DNA of 64,000 nucleotides, from contig CM061914.1 in assembly GCA_031002005.1 (NCBI GenBank), forward strand, positions 18,214,148 to 18,278,147, read 5' to 3'. This document shows positions 31,845 to 43,869 of this stretch, one piece after another. Below the pieces are notes generated by a model. The model searched no databases. It saw only the letters and a list, made by a program, of their open reading frames with translations, and was not told the origin of the DNA. This DNA comes from Vandiemenella viatica (Eukaryota > Arthropoda > Insecta > Orthoptera > Morabidae). Made by a program: the position numbers and the translations under genes. The first letter of the stretch is position 1, and every line of letters starts with the position of its first letter.

Positions 31845-33175
31845 TCAGAGATAATCTGTGGACGGTAAGGGTCTATGTGACTAAACATGTACAGTTCGAA
31901 TGTGTGAATAGTGAAATATTAAATAGAATATAGTAAAATAATAATTTTATATTTCAATAAACGAAAGTGAATAAGGTGACTTGAATAAATTTGTGTGTAA
32001 TTAATTTTAAAACATTTACAACAAAGTTCGATTGTTTAAGATATTTTTTACATAATTTCCAATTGCAGATCACCGTCAGAGGACTTAACTGGGAAGATCT
32101 TGGCAAAGGAAATAAAATATTAGTAACTTAATCGTAATAGGGGAATCGTGCACAGGACAGCTCCATAGAAGGGGCAACACAACGAGTAACAACTAAGGTT
32201 GGACATCCGCTATAGAAGAGTGCTATGAAGGAAATCGCAGTCGCCGGGTTAAAGAGAGTCCTCGTACAGAAGGTTTTTCCGTAATAATTCTGGGACTATC
32301 ACCAATTTACACTTAAAAAATTGCACATTATACAGACAAATTAACACTAATCACACATAACATAACTTACGCTATTCACGGATAAGCAACAACTTGCTCC
32401 TAGCACTTAAACACAGTAGAAAAACTACTTCCGGTGTTAATCTCTAAGGATTCCAGGTACTTTTCAAATTGGATAACTATTTCACAGTAATCTTATATGG
32501 CTGTAGAAAAATAGTCTAGAAGACACACTCGGAAATAGTTAAGGTACCTGCATTCACCAAAGCTTTGTAGACATAGCCTTTTGTTAGTTGATGGTGATGG
32601 AAGAAATACTTCTGATGCTATCTACATCAGGATAATCCACAACACTTCAAGAAGGCTTTGAACTGTTTTTCCTTTACCGACGAGTTCATCCTGCTTTCAA
32701 TACTTTTTTTTTCTTTTTTTAACTGTATATATTTGGATGTTTGTTTCCTACTCGTGTGTTGTTTAAGATTATTAAGGCTCGAAAGGTGAGCATTGACTGC
32801 AGAAGTTTAGGCAAACACAGTTCGAATTCATAAATCAACTGATCTCCCATTCTTGATTTAAATGAATTACAACCGGATAAATGTGGACAACGATTTTTAA
32901 TCTTCTCGTTGCTATTGCTAACATTGCTGCTTTTACTAACAGTTTCTAACTCTTCATTTTCCATGTTGTAAACATATAACGAATATCACTTTAATTTACT
33001 TCACCAACAAACTACAAACCAAAGACTAAAATGTGACGCTATGTTTGTAAATATGTTAAATTATATAAGTATTAAATTCAATCACTGACTGAATTTGAAA
33101 CATGTAGCCGGTTTGCAGACGTAAAATACAAACCCTCCATAACTCCAGTGTTCCTACTAACACCCACGCCATGCC
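31845..33175. other. unassigned, A+T-rich
   Basis: No coding or repeat signal recognised on either strand. Confidence 0.5.
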
Positions 33176-33177
33176 TA

Positions 33178-33179
<2 letters not shown>

Positions 33180-33239
<60 letters not shown>
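33180..33239. repeat. (TA)30 microsatellite
   Basis: 60 bases of alternating T and A, uninterrupted, so probably length-variable. Confidence 0.98.
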
Positions 33240-33240
<1 letters not shown>

Positions 33241-33690
33241 CACCACACTCGCACTTCGCGTTACCTGATTTGTTCGCTGTTCAATTTGCCTAACTTACCA
33301 CTGTGCCGCGGCGAGCTATTCAAACAAACGAAATGACTTCAACAACCAATGTAACCGACTGAAATTAACGGAAATTCAGTTTAATGGAAGTTAAGACGAG
33401 CGTTAATGATTTATTAGGTTTGCTTGAAAGTAACATTTTTGCAATTTTGTTAACTTCGTTAATTAACGATTAACAGACTAATGGTTTTTTGCCCAGCTGT
33501 GAATATACTAAACTTTAGTGAGCTGTAATTTTTCTAGAACAGAATTGGTGAATAATAATCGTTTGTAGCCTGCGAAACTTCGCTCTTATTACCTTCATCT
33601 GAACATTTCAATAAAGTTTCAACATTTACTAATGTTTGATATCGTAGAAGGCACACATAGCAATACTAATACTCTGCGTTCTCTTTTGTT
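33240..33690. other. unassigned; GTTAAC-rich palindromic patch
   Basis: 33449-33474 (gttaacttcgttaattaacg and following gattaac) is near-palindromic and is followed by cagctgtgaatatac. A similar arrangement occurs at 35371-35425. Confidence 0.45.
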
Positions 33691-33691
33691 T

Positions 33692-33925
33692 AGCGAGTGT
33701 GGCGGGTGAGCGGTCAAGTTCTGGGCCGGAGACCGCGGTTCAAATCCCCCTGTGGTCATCCATAGCTCGGCTTCGCATGATCTGTCTACCGGTATCACTC
33801 CAGACAAATGCCGGAATGAGTCCTACAAAACGTCATGGACGAAGTCCTTCCCGTCCGTGTCCCCGTCTTCTCCTGTCTCTATTGACCCGCATGTCGACGA
33901 GGCGTAAATCCCTAAGGGCAAGGGG
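33692..33925 (+). mobile_element. tRNA-derived SINE (family 1)
   Basis: Head gcgagtgtggcgggtgagcg, B box cggttcaaatccc (33736-33748), body with atcactccagacaaatgccg and gaatgagtcc, and a tail rich in ccgtccgtgtcc. More diverged than the 31-kb copy. Confidence 0.7.
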
Positions 33926-33929
33926 TATC

Positions 33930-34380
33930 TTGTTTAAAGCTGTTCAACTCAATCTCCAAACAACGGTCGAAAGTAGTTATTGCGATGAGTTGAGACATTT
34001 CTCGTAGTGAAATGCGACTATGAGGGAAGCACCTGTTGCGTGACGCTGTGCCACTTGTCGACATGCAGGTCAATACAGGCGGGGCAGTGAGGACAGAACG
34101 GTGAGCCATCCCAGTGTGGGAGTGATTGCACGTCACCACAGCTCACAGCTGTGATGGAAGAGAAGGAAGCGAGATCCAGCGATATTAGCCCAGCAGGGAA
34201 GACAACATTTACAGCCACAACTTCCTGCCTGCACAGCGGGTTGTAGAGTACATGCAATGCTTGTTAATAGAACTATATTCTTCCAGATCTTTGCTTCTCT
34301 TTTTATTTCAGTGTACACGTAAATATAATTAAGAAAACCATATGCATAACATGAATCAATGTATTGACCAAATAACGAAG
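33930..34380. other. no recognisable feature
   Basis: Several short minus-strand frames without known domains. Confidence 0.45.
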
Positions 34381-34384
34381 CGAA

Positions 34385-34665
34385 GTGTTTCTTTTTATTT
34401 ATTTTTATTGTTAATGGCTTTTGGCTTCGAGGCCATACAGCCAACTCAAGTGTATTTCGAATTATCCGGTGTGCATCAGTTTCTTAATAGCTTCAAAGTG
34501 TATTTATTATTTTCCAAGTGGCTCTAGACACAACACAATGGACATGACATACAGACAACACATACACTAAACACCCATGCCCTCGGCCGGACTCGAACCG
34601 GCGACCTTCGGCACGTGGGGCTAACACTTTAGCCCCTACGCTACCGAGGCCGGCTAGCGAAGTGT
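34385..34665 (-). mobile_element. tRNA-derived SINE (family 2)
   Basis: Minus strand: the head is close to a whole tRNA shape. Acceptor gcctcgg pairs with ccgaggg at 6 of 7 positions, the D-arm reads tagcgtaggggctaa, and the T-arm is perfect (gccgg-ttcgagt-ccggc). Body with gtatgtcatgtccattgtg, tail cattaacaataaaaataaat. No anticodon can be assigned with confidence, and the attached body makes it a SINE rather than a tRNA gene. Confidence 0.8.
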
Positions 34666-34669
34666 TTTA

Positions 34670-35755
34670 GCCGTTGAGAATTAACTCAGTGGCCTCAGTA
34701 ACTAGAAGACAGTTCTGCCATCCACCCTCACCGGTGTCTTCACCAGAAGCACCACTCTAGCAATTATAATACTTTCTTCACACTTCGACGTGTACAAAAC
34801 ATATTTCACGTATATCAAAACTGGAATACTAGTAAATACTCAACAAGCAATAAAGAGGACCGACAAAGTAATTATCTGAAAGAAGTTAAATATTAGCAGA
34901 AAAATAGCTGGGCGTTAAGGACAGCACGTGCTGGGACGTGGGCTGGTTCCTTGACGTGGGCTGGTTCCTTCAATCGTTCTTGTTTTCAGTGGAGTTTGTT
35001 CTACAATATGGCAGCAGAAACGAAACACGAATTCGCTAAGGTTTGCTGTCTAGCGTGGTAGTGGTTAGTGTGTCCGTGTTCGCATTGTGATGCTGAGCTT
35101 AGTCTTCAGATGTTGAGGGGCGATGTCGTCGAATAACAACCTAACAAACAGTTTAAGCGCCTATTACAACTTTTTCGTTTCCAACATGATTCTACTACAC
35201 TTTGTAGAGTCAGATACGTTTGAGAAGCTGATTAAATGGTTGAATCCCAGTAAGAACTCAATTTGAAGGCAGACATTGGGTACACGTGTTGTTGATGGTA
35301 AACTCTTAACGGAAAACTGTAACTTGCGTTAAATTTGCAAAAATGCGGTAGTCAACTTTTTAGTAGCGGATTAACGATTAACGAAGTTAACTTTCTGGTT
35401 AAATGAACCTAGCTGTGAGTATATCCAATGGTAAAAAAAAAGCTATTAATTTCTTACGCGTATATTGTACAGTACGTACATCCAGCTAATATCATTCAAA
35501 TTTGTTAAATTTTAATAGATCTGTTAAATAAAAATGACAAAAATTAATATTTTAAAACAGGAACATGTATTACGAAGAAAAGGAGGATCTTTTAATTAGA
35601 AAAGTTTCGATCAGTCTCCAATTCAAAATCAAAATTTTGCCCGCTAATTTCTCCCTGTTTACACGTGCGAAGACATTGCAGCTGGACCAGTAGATGTTTT
35701 GTTGTAGTGACTTGGTGCGCAGTAGGTATTATCTGCGATATGCGAGTAATTATTT
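34670..35755. other. unassigned; short 20-bp tandem duplication
   Basis: gacgtgggctggttcctt occurs twice in tandem at about 34937-34972. The rest has no recognised element. Confidence 0.5.
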
Positions 35756-35763
35756 TTTCTCAG

Positions 35764-35808
35764 TGCTCCGGCGACCACCTGAACGAAAACGACGTCTGTG
35801 AGCGCTGA
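35764..35808 (+). other. possible short terminal exon of an unknown gene
   Basis: An acceptor-like tract (tattttttctcag, ending 35763) precedes a short open stretch in phase 0 reading CSGDHLNENDVCER then TGA, inside a G+C-rich island (35760-36040). Nothing upstream can be linked to it and I do not recognise the peptide. It could equally be chance; the minus strand has a 103-codon open frame across the same island. Confidence 0.15.
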
Positions 35809-35809
35809 G

Positions 35810-36060
35810 GCAGCAGGCGGAAGGCGGCGGCGATGACGCAACAGCCAGCAGGAACTTGGCCGCCTGCGAGTCGTCGAAACCCACATCACCCTTCTCGGTA
35901 GAGGCGGAGTGCGTTAGGCTTAAGCGCTTACGGCGTTCACTTGAATCTAGCGAACGCCAACACAGAACGCGGACTTCACCAGCAGTTTCCAGAACGGCGT
36001 CGATGACCCCGCTGATTATTATTCTCAGGTTGTTCTGAATGCCTACCAGTTCTAAACCCA
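35810..36060. other. G+C-rich island, unassigned
   Basis: Markedly richer in G+C than its flanks, with open frames on both strands but no recognised domain. Confidence 0.35.
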
Positions 36061-36120
36061 TTCACTGAACTTTATTGTCGTAGACTGTAAATACACTTTA
36101 CACATATCATATTACTTACG

Positions 36121-36400
36121 AACCGTCTGGTGACTCAGTGATTAAGGCGCCTGACTCGAGAGCGAATTGTCCCCAGTTCGAATCCGTGTCTTGGCATGGA
36201 TTTTCTTAGGCACTTAACCCAGCCTTCACCTGTGGCGCAGCTCCCCATGTAATATGAAGCACGCCACGACGGTGCCGTGGTTCGTATTACACGTTAAACT
36301 GTTGGTCCCCTATACCTGGTAGCACTACCGGGACAGGGGCGGAATGCGCAGCCAATAGAAACGCTGTTACTAGGTCATCACGACCACACGGAATTATTAT
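36121..36400 (+). mobile_element. tRNA-derived SINE (family 3)
   Basis: Head ctggtgactcagtgattaag (A-box region) and B box cagttcgaatccg (36175-36187). The body contains ttaggcacttaacccagcc, ggtgccgtggttcgtatta and gctgttactaggtcatcac, and it ends in att/tgtt repeats. Different body from families 1 and 2. Confidence 0.75.
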
Positions 36401-36404
36401 TGTT

Positions 36405-36955
36405 ATATTACTTACAAGACCAAAGCTGACTCAAAGATTGTTTTCATTAAGATATAGGTCGTGTCTGATGTAGAAACAACAGGAAATTCCCATGACCTAA
36501 GCGACGGCACGAATGAGAAATCGATAACGTTGCGAGTAACAAAACTTGAATTCAATGAGTCGAAGGGGCAGGCTACAGATTTAAGATTTCAGGTACATCT
36601 TGAACAGGGATACAATCTCACTGAGATATATCGCTGAATGTGTACAACGGAAGACGATCAGGTATGACCCGTTCATCTGCTCACCGCAAGATCGGGACTA
36701 AATTAGCAAATTTTCGAATGTGGTCGCTTGATCTTCAAAGTTAGAGTGTGATTCTTGGTGTTAGAAGGCGACCAATGAAACAACGCCAAGCCTCATTCCA
36801 ATCAGCTGAACCAATTTTCTGCCACACACTGCCTACAACGACACGCCAAGTTTCACCACTTAAGGGAACACTACACCTAAAAATACAGTTTGGTGTATTT
36901 ATTTGTAGTGACAGTTTAAACATAGATTCATGGGAGGAAATTCATCAGTTTTCCT
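36405..36955. other. no recognisable feature
   Basis: Overlapping short frames on both strands (36741-37062) without known domains. Confidence 0.45.
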
Positions 36956-36957
36956 TC

Positions 36958-37240
36958 TCTATTGGGGCGTCCTGCTCGCAGTCAGACGGCCGGGGTTCGT
37001 ACCCCGACGAAGCTGAACGTCCGGAACTGCCCCCAAGGCGCAGTCAGCCTGCTGTCCGATGAGTACCTTGCAGGAAACTTCGGGAGAGCGTAAAGAAAGG
37101 CTGCAGCGTGGCGGTGACCCAGTCACATCCATTCTAGTGCCAATGGCTGTAATGGGAATGTGGACCTCTACCTCCGCGAATCCTACGGGAAGCGGCAGGA
37201 GCTGTTGGAACCCCGTCACCTTTACGTTTTCTTTCCTGTT
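36958..37240 (+). mobile_element. tRNA-derived SINE-like element
   Basis: Head gcgtcctgctcgcagtcaga, B box ggggttcgtacccc (36992-37005), and a body with gtacctgcag-like words and aatgggaatgtggacctc. No partner copy in this window, so family and right end are uncertain. Confidence 0.5.
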
Positions 37241-37244
37241 GAGT

Positions 37245-37590
37245 TCCGTTCTATCTGCTAAACACAAAACTACTAAAAAATGATATTAAAGGAAAGAAAC
37301 TCACTTTAGGTCTGAATCTTTTTTTTTACTGACGTTTTGTAAGTCTCTGACAAACAGATCATTAAAGCCTGAGGATAAGGAGAAATCGGTCATGGCCAAC
37401 CCATCACTCAACTGAACTCTGGACGGCGGAGCGCGGATCGAATCGCTGGTCCCCGGAAGTCAGGCTCCAAAGGCAGCGATACATGCAGCATGCGTGGCGG
37501 ATCACACTCTCAGAGACACGAGAGTCTGCGAGGGGCGAAGGAAGAGCTTAGCTAACTGCACAAGCATAACCTGATAACGGCCTCGACATA
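37245..37590. other. no recognisable feature
   Basis: Possible degraded tRNA-like box near 37430 (gcggatcgaatcgctgg), otherwise nothing. Confidence 0.4.
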
Positions 37591-37595
37591 ATGGA

Positions 37596-38540
37596 AGTAT
37601 AGGGGAAGGCCGGGCTAAGTGGCCACGCTAAGATTTGACGATTTTTTGAGGTAACTTACAATATACCTAAAGGAATAAAAATGAGGTGTTACAAAGTTCA
37701 TCTATCCTACTACATACCAGAAGTTTTTAGTTATCTTTGCATTAAGTTTAGTATAAAAAATAACCAAGTTTTGAAAAAGTATACAAGTGGCCACTTTGCC
37801 CCAAATGGTCGGGCAAAGTGGCCACTTTGCTTCGAAAACAGAAAAATGGTGACCAAAAACATTATAAATTTGCAAAACAGTGTATTTTATTTTAAGAAAA
37901 AGCCATATAATTTACAAATAATAGAAATTATAACGGGCGAAAGGCACTTTAATTAAAATTTCCGCAAACGAAGGAATAGCTGTTTCGTTCAACTCCATCA
38001 CAGAGCTCGTGAGGCCAAAAGTAACACACTTGGCACTAGATTCATCGCTCTTGTGATCTTTAGCTAAAAACTTTCGTTGCAGTAGAGGCACTTCTTGATC
38101 ATCGTCATCATTAAATAAGACTCTTTTTGGGTTAGTGCGATTGGTGGTTTTCTATCTAGCATTGGTTTCCTTGATTTTTTTTTGTTCTCTTCTTTTTATT
38201 TGATTTTGCAACTTATGTACATTTTTATATGAACTTGGTGTGAAAATCTGCAAAGAACCTTTGTTTTGGCCTTTGCATTTGCTTTTTCTTGTTATTGTTG
38301 CATGACAATGCTCTTTGGGCTCACAGAAAAAAAAATTTCGGTCGTTGCAGTACCATCACAAAAAAAATAATTTAATTACTTTTGTTCTTTATTGTTATCA
38401 ATACACTCACTTCAACTTCACATGATAATAAAGCATCTATTCAAAGCATTGTGTAATGTTAACAATCTGCAAAGAACGAACAGAATCCAGAGAGGCTACG
38501 GCCACCGGCAGGTGCCCACTTTGCCCGGCTCTCCCCCACT
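37596..38540 (-). mobile_element. pogo-type element, internally deleted
   Basis: Imperfect inverted ends: agtataggggaaggccgggc at 37596, and gcccggctctcccccact ending 38540. Both are followed inward by gtggccac/gtgcccac and aaagtggcc words. The interior reads, on the minus strand, a lysine-rich linker and then the C-terminal cysteine finger (CLYCNESF, later CE-x-C), as in the relic at 61-545. The DDE catalytic core is absent, so the element is non-autonomous. Confidence 0.65.
37955..38350 (-). pseudogene. pogo-like transposase C-terminal relic
   Basis: Minus strand: a basic K-rich stretch, then KKCLYCNESF. After a frame change come residues matching W-I-x-C-x2-C, W-x-H-x2-C and a terminal C-x2-C group. 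This is the zinc-finger-like tail of some pogo/jerky-type transposases; the function of the tail is not settled. It contains stops and frameshifts. Confidence 0.5.
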
Positions 38541-38544
38541 TCAG

Positions 38545-39215
38545 AGGCCACTCTAGCTGAACACGAACTCAGCCAGTCACAGACCCACCGCAATTCACTG
38601 TATTTTCATTTCTTTCTCTCTTTTTTTCATCTTTAATTTTATTGTTTCTTCCGTCTGTTCGTAAGTGAGTATGTTTCAAAGCCGAAATTCTTTTCTGCTA
38701 CAAATCTATTTCATAAACGTCTTGGGATATACAGGATCTGTGGGGAGGAACAGGCTAACCATCCATCAAGCTGTAGTGCTACATATATCGTCCCTGAGTG
38801 GTGATACGTAGCGGCTGGAAAGCATGAATCAGGGTGAAAAGACTAGCAGGAGACAGAGAGGGACGGAGTAAGATGTCTGCTCCCCAGTCCCCACCAGACA
38901 CAGCGATAGCTGCGAGGAGGGGGCACATTGACCGACGCTCAAAGTGATCCCGGACTCGTTCGAGATGGCGCTGCCCTCACAATCAGCTACGTAACAGTCC
39001 AAAGAGTGAACGGGCCAGAGATACTCTCGACACCCGATTAGGCACGAGCCAAGTCCGATGAGCGCGGTACTCCCTCAACCCTGAAGGAGCAGCACCGTCG
39101 CATTCGCATGCCAACAAGCAGCATCTCGCATCAAGTAAACAGAAACAATAGTGGAAAAATAATAGCACTTCACAGCGATATGACATACTGTCAGTCGCCG
39201 TTTGTTAAGACCGGC
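38545..39215. other. unassigned
   Basis: Pyrimidine-rich at 38600-38650 and G+C-rich at 38800-39120; no domain recognised. Confidence 0.45.
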
Positions 39216-39216
39216 T

Positions 39217-39877
39217 GTTGTTGCAGAGGGAGGCCGCCCATTGTCAGATTCAGATTCTATTCTTACTGTGTGTGGTAAAAGCTCACGGCCAAAGGTGTAA
39301 TGTGTTTAAGCAGTAACATGCTCTTATTGGCCGCTGTCGAGAAACTCGGCACTGTATATTCCGTTGCATTCGAATACTTCCTACGCAAGCGCTCTGCCAC
39401 TTTCCGACGTCATTCTGTTGCTCGCAACAAAGTTATATTTTTAAAAAATAAATATTTGCCGCGTGATATACTGATATACAGATATCATTGCTCTGCCGTG
39501 ACGGGGGACGGAAGGGCCAAAACGAGACGTCGTCGGTTCTTCCACAGTAACAGGTATTCAAAACACTTGTTATATGCATAATAGTTGGAACTGACTGCCG
39601 GGAATTATTTGTACACGTGTTTGAATAAATTTAAAAAAGTTGCGCGCTGTTATATTCTATCCGGGGCGGCGGCTTATGAGGCATAGAGCTCGCTACCTAA
39701 GCCACGTAAAAAGCATCTGAACGCAACGGAATACGAGTCAATGCCGAGTTTCCCGACAGCGGCCAATAAGCGCCTGTTACTGCTTAAACACATTACACCT
39801 CTGGCCGTGAGCTTTTATCACACACAGCATGAATCTAATCTGAATCTTACAATTGGCGGCCTCCACTTGTTGCGGAC
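39217..39877. mobile_element. foldback element with ~160-bp inverted arms
   Basis: Left arm 39229-39392 and right arm 39704-39864 are inverted copies (about 85-90 percent by eye) around a spacer of about 310 bp. Shared landmarks: gtaaaagctcacggcca, gtgtaatgtgtttaagcagt, cttattggccgctgtcg, gaaactcggca. The spacer shows no coding signal. Superfamily unknown; no clear target-site duplication. Confidence 0.75.
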
Positions 39878-39879
39878 TA

Positions 39880-42195
39880 AAGATTTCTCTGTATAAACAC
39901 AATTATTCTTTAACGTAGTTCGTGTTACTCCTTAGCGGGCGTTTTAAATTGAACTGGTTGCTTAAAGAAGTGCTGTACATGATAAATTTAGTTCTTCCGC
40001 CACATATCTAATGAATTGTTGCAAATATTACAAATAATATATTCGAATATACGTTTTTTTTTCATTTGAGTCATATTTCTAAAATGTTAATAGTAGTAGT
40101 AGTTCAATTGTTACGTGCTGTAGAATATTCATGGATGATGGAGCGCTGTAGCGATGTTTAGTTGTGAGGTCTTCGAACTACAAAGGTGTGTATATTGAAT
40201 TATGTGTGCTGTGGGAGGGAAGTGAAGAAGGTGTTTCAATTCAGCGAAGGATTGAAGGAATTGACCACCCTGTCATTGCGTATGGTTTGTGGATTCGAGC
40301 TGTGAGGAGGTTACTGGGTAGTGCTGATTAGGATATAGGATTCCTTACTTATAAGAGGTGCTTCTAGAGTAGGTAACAAGATTGAGCTTGATTAATATTG
40401 TTCAATAATGAATTAAGATGATGGTAGGAAGACACATATCTGTACTCGTGGTGTGTGGAAGCTATCTTAGTGGAGGTTCTGTTCCTTGCTTTGAGGCACG
40501 AAAGGAACAGAGCTCCAACAATGCACAGTAAGCATGCATCCACGGCTTTGCAACGAAATGTAAATCCATGCCTCAAAAGCAGAAACAAAATTAGTTCGCG
40601 TTTAATTACCAGTTGATCTAAATGCGGTATAAACAATACGCTTCCAGGGTGTTTATTCTGATACAATATACTGCAATGAAGCAATCGATTTGATTGCGAC
40701 GATATGTTGCTGCGAAGAGTGAAGGAACGCACATCAAACATTTAAAAAAAAAAAAAAACTTCAAATTTGGTTTACTGATAATAGTACGGTCATTCAACAA
40801 CGACGTGCAATTAATAAAAACCTACTGATTGACACTTAAATTGTATAACAAAAAACTAAAAATAATACCCAAATCCACGATATTGAATAAACTTTAATGG
40901 AATATGAAAGAATTTTTTCTGCCCATTAATACGTCAATATAAAGCCGAGTACTGTGGTATATAGGGCGCTCACACGCTCAATGCCTCACATATGCTGAGA
41001 TTACGTAGTGGAGTCTATTCCGTGCGCAATCAATGTCGTCACAATTAAGAGCGTCTTCAATCAAATTGTATTCATACAGGTTAAGTAATCGCAAAATAAA
41101 ATCTTTTGCTTGTTTACTCACAACTTAACTACAACAGATGTTTGTCGTTTAACTGAAAAATCGAGAGTTTTTGAGATATACCCAATAACGAAAATGTTCT
41201 CGTTATTACAAATACAACGGCCACTCACATCTTTATTTGACAGCGAAAATAGATTGAAAAGTTCTCTACAAAAATTGTAGCAAAATGCTCATTATACAGC
41301 ACGCTCGTAAAGTTCATCCCACACCGAACAGAACAGGCCGAATCTATCTCTCGACTGGTCTGACACGGTCCTCCGTACAAAACTAACACAAAATAGAAAC
41401 GTCCTCAGTTATTCCTGTCGTCTATTGCAATCTTTGTGTTTCTCTGCAGTTTTTTTGCTTTGATTGTTCCGTCGTCCAACAAATTAAGCAACTCTAAATA
41501 CGGTTCTGTTCCCGTATCATTTCGTATTTTCCCCATATTTAACTTTCAACGTCACATAACAAGTGCATTAGTTTTTCCCCTTTCTAGTATTGTTAAGTCT
41601 TCGCCGCATGCTCCAAATAGAGAGTTTTTCTGTACATGTCATCCCACATACCTGTCGTTATCAGAGTTGTTTACACGTGCGGAACGTGTCTGAAGTTTGG
41701 ATTGCTTACGTCTGTAGTTGGATAGCATTGATTACGGCCACGTTTTATCAGTTCAAGGCAAACTATTGTCGCGAGAGATTCAGCGATAACAGATACGACT
41801 TAGGATCTGAATCTAAAATGTAACAACAGCTGCGTGTAAGACCTTTTATTACAGTCAGAGAGATTAATGGTTGTAATAGTCCTGTATTTCCGAGAAGAGT
41901 CTCCCAACAAGGTTTTCAAGATCTTGGTCATTCTAGGAATGACCGTTGTGTTGGGCTGCTCGTATAATGGTGCTGCACACATTAAATACCATTTACAAGG
42001 CTTCAGACTCAGTATCTACGCTATTCGAAGCAGTTTACGTCTCGCAGATGCTGAGGTTGGTAATGTCATTTATGCAGCAGTGAAACCTGACTAAGAGATT
42101 GGAATACCTTGCGAGATGCTGACGTAAGCAAGAATGTTAGATGCTGTTCGTAAACACGAGCAAAATTATCTGAATCAAAAGTCTTAGGTCATAAA
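39880..42195. other. unassigned
   Basis: 2.3 kb without a recognised gene or repeat. A125-codon minus-strand frame at 40364-40741 and short frames at 41436-42094 match nothing I know. Small (TAG) run at about 40090. Confidence 0.5.
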
Positions 42196-42199
42196 ATCT

Positions 42200-42420
42200 T
42201 TATCCCTGTAAAGTATCAGCATGATGGTATTCTTCCAGTCATGTAGCACGTCTTCCCATTTCTCTTCTGTATTCTTTAAAGTATCCTACAGTCTGGTTCT
42301 GCCATTTCGCAGTCCCCTTCTTCTCTCGACACTGCTTCACATACGTTTCATCTATGTATCCAAAGCACTTTAACCACCCATTACTCAGATTTTATTCTAT
42401 CGCAAAGACCTTCAACATAT
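42200..42420 (-). pseudogene. possible LINE 3' end relic
   Basis: Minus strand reads GWLKCFGYIDETYVKQ followed by a basic segment and REMGRRAT. The pattern (RLKWFGHVxRM-type) is usual near the C terminus of RTE/craniofacial-type LINE proteins. Weak and isolated. Confidence 0.3.
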
Positions 42421-42424
42421 CTTT

Positions 42425-43260
42425 CACACAAATTCGTTTATGATTCACCACAAACATCTGCAACGAATCCGATGCGCGAGCAGTTAACAAAGTTTGATGC
42501 TGGCTCTACGAGGACGCGTTTCGGCACCAAGACCTTATTTTTCCGTGGTTTCAGAAAATCAATCAATTTGAATGTTGAGATGGTTTATTCTAAAAGATCA
42601 TGTCCGATTTTTTTTCCCCTGTTCCTTGTCTCCATGATCTATCGGTTCTAATGACGTTCACGAGCCGCAAAACCAGCTTGAAAGTTGATCCCATTTGTGA
42701 CTTGGCACGGGTGATGTCGTGTCGCAGGTCTTTAGTCTGTTTGGTTACTAGATAGTTCTGCAAACTACTGGTGACTGCCAGGAGTAATGGTTCATCCATT
42801 TTCTGCATACTTCTTAAAACAACTGCCTTGTCCAAAATTAGGTTATGCACTTGATAGAAGTAACCAGATTCTTTTATGAGCCTATCCTACAATTGTACCT
42901 CTGTCATTCTTTGACACAACAGTTCCAAGCTAACTGAAGTTTGCCACAGATTTAACCCTCTCTCCTTAAAGACGACGTTACAGTGCGTATGTTTTATTTA
43001 AATTTAGCCTTGCTCGCTGTCAAGCAAAACGACGTTCCTCTGTCACTCTAAGAATGGTTTCTCCAAACAACTACGGACTCCATTTTTCATAACATTAATT
43101 TCGCTTGTCCTGAGATTGATAAGTGTTAACCAATGCGGTGATATATACATGAACTAAATAGCTGCACCATTGTCTCTATTCCACCGTTTCCCAGTTGTAC
43201 ACAACTCTCATGTCAATCGTATAACATAACATTATCGTCGGCATCTGCTCAGTTTCCGAC
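42425..43260. other. unassigned
   Basis: An 86-codon minus-strand frame at 42590-42850 (rich in K, R, T, L) is not recognised. No repeats seen. Confidence 0.4.
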
Positions 43261-43265
43261 GACTG

Positions 43266-43563
43266 TTGGAAAGATTTCTCAGACCACGCGACGAGAGTCG
43301 TCCTAAGCCAGTATCTCTGGGGCAGGATGGCGAGTTCCTTTCCTGCAAGCGGAAAACGGGGGAAGAGACACTCTGGTTGGGATCTTCATGTGATACAGTC
43401 ACAAGTGACCTTCACCGAGGCCGGAGCACTGGACGAGCTGGGGACACTGCCACCACGCTGTGCCGGACGAAAAAGCTGGACGACCCCTTGTGGCGCTATT
43501 CGTGCCTGTCTACGGACCTGGCCTGTGAACAACGGTAAAATCTACGATCACGACGGAAACTAA
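43266..43563 (+). other. G+C-rich segment with two overlapping open frames
   Basis: Two plus-strand frames of 90 and 78 codons overlap here, preceded by an acceptor-like tctgctcag at 43245-43253. Neither reading resembles a known domain. Candidate exon or decayed element; undecided. Confidence 0.2.
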
Positions 43564-43869
43564 TGCAATCGTTCCACCCAGTAATTTGACTCTGAGATAG
43601 TGCTCTAACTGTTTGACTTTAAAGACATTCAGTGATATGTAAATGTTTATATCAGAATAAAAACAACTTCATGTTTGCATAATTTCTCAATGATCGATTG
43701 TAATAAATTGTACACCCACTTTTCAGTTCTCCTATTAATTCCAATAATATTTCATGTGGTTAGCTGAAAATTAATTATTATTTTGATATTCGAACTTGAT
43801 AATTTTGTTATTGACGAAACTTTATGATCCAGAAATCAGTGTCCCTAAAAGCAGACGTCACAGTACCGA

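Noticed and set aside
34385..34665. Possible functional tRNA gene
   Set aside because: Good T-arm, but a mismatched acceptor, no assignable anticodon and an attached SINE body and tail.
35659..36061. Minus-strand 103-codon gene in the G+C island
   Set aside because: No recognised domain, and overlapping open frames exist on both strands as expected from base composition.
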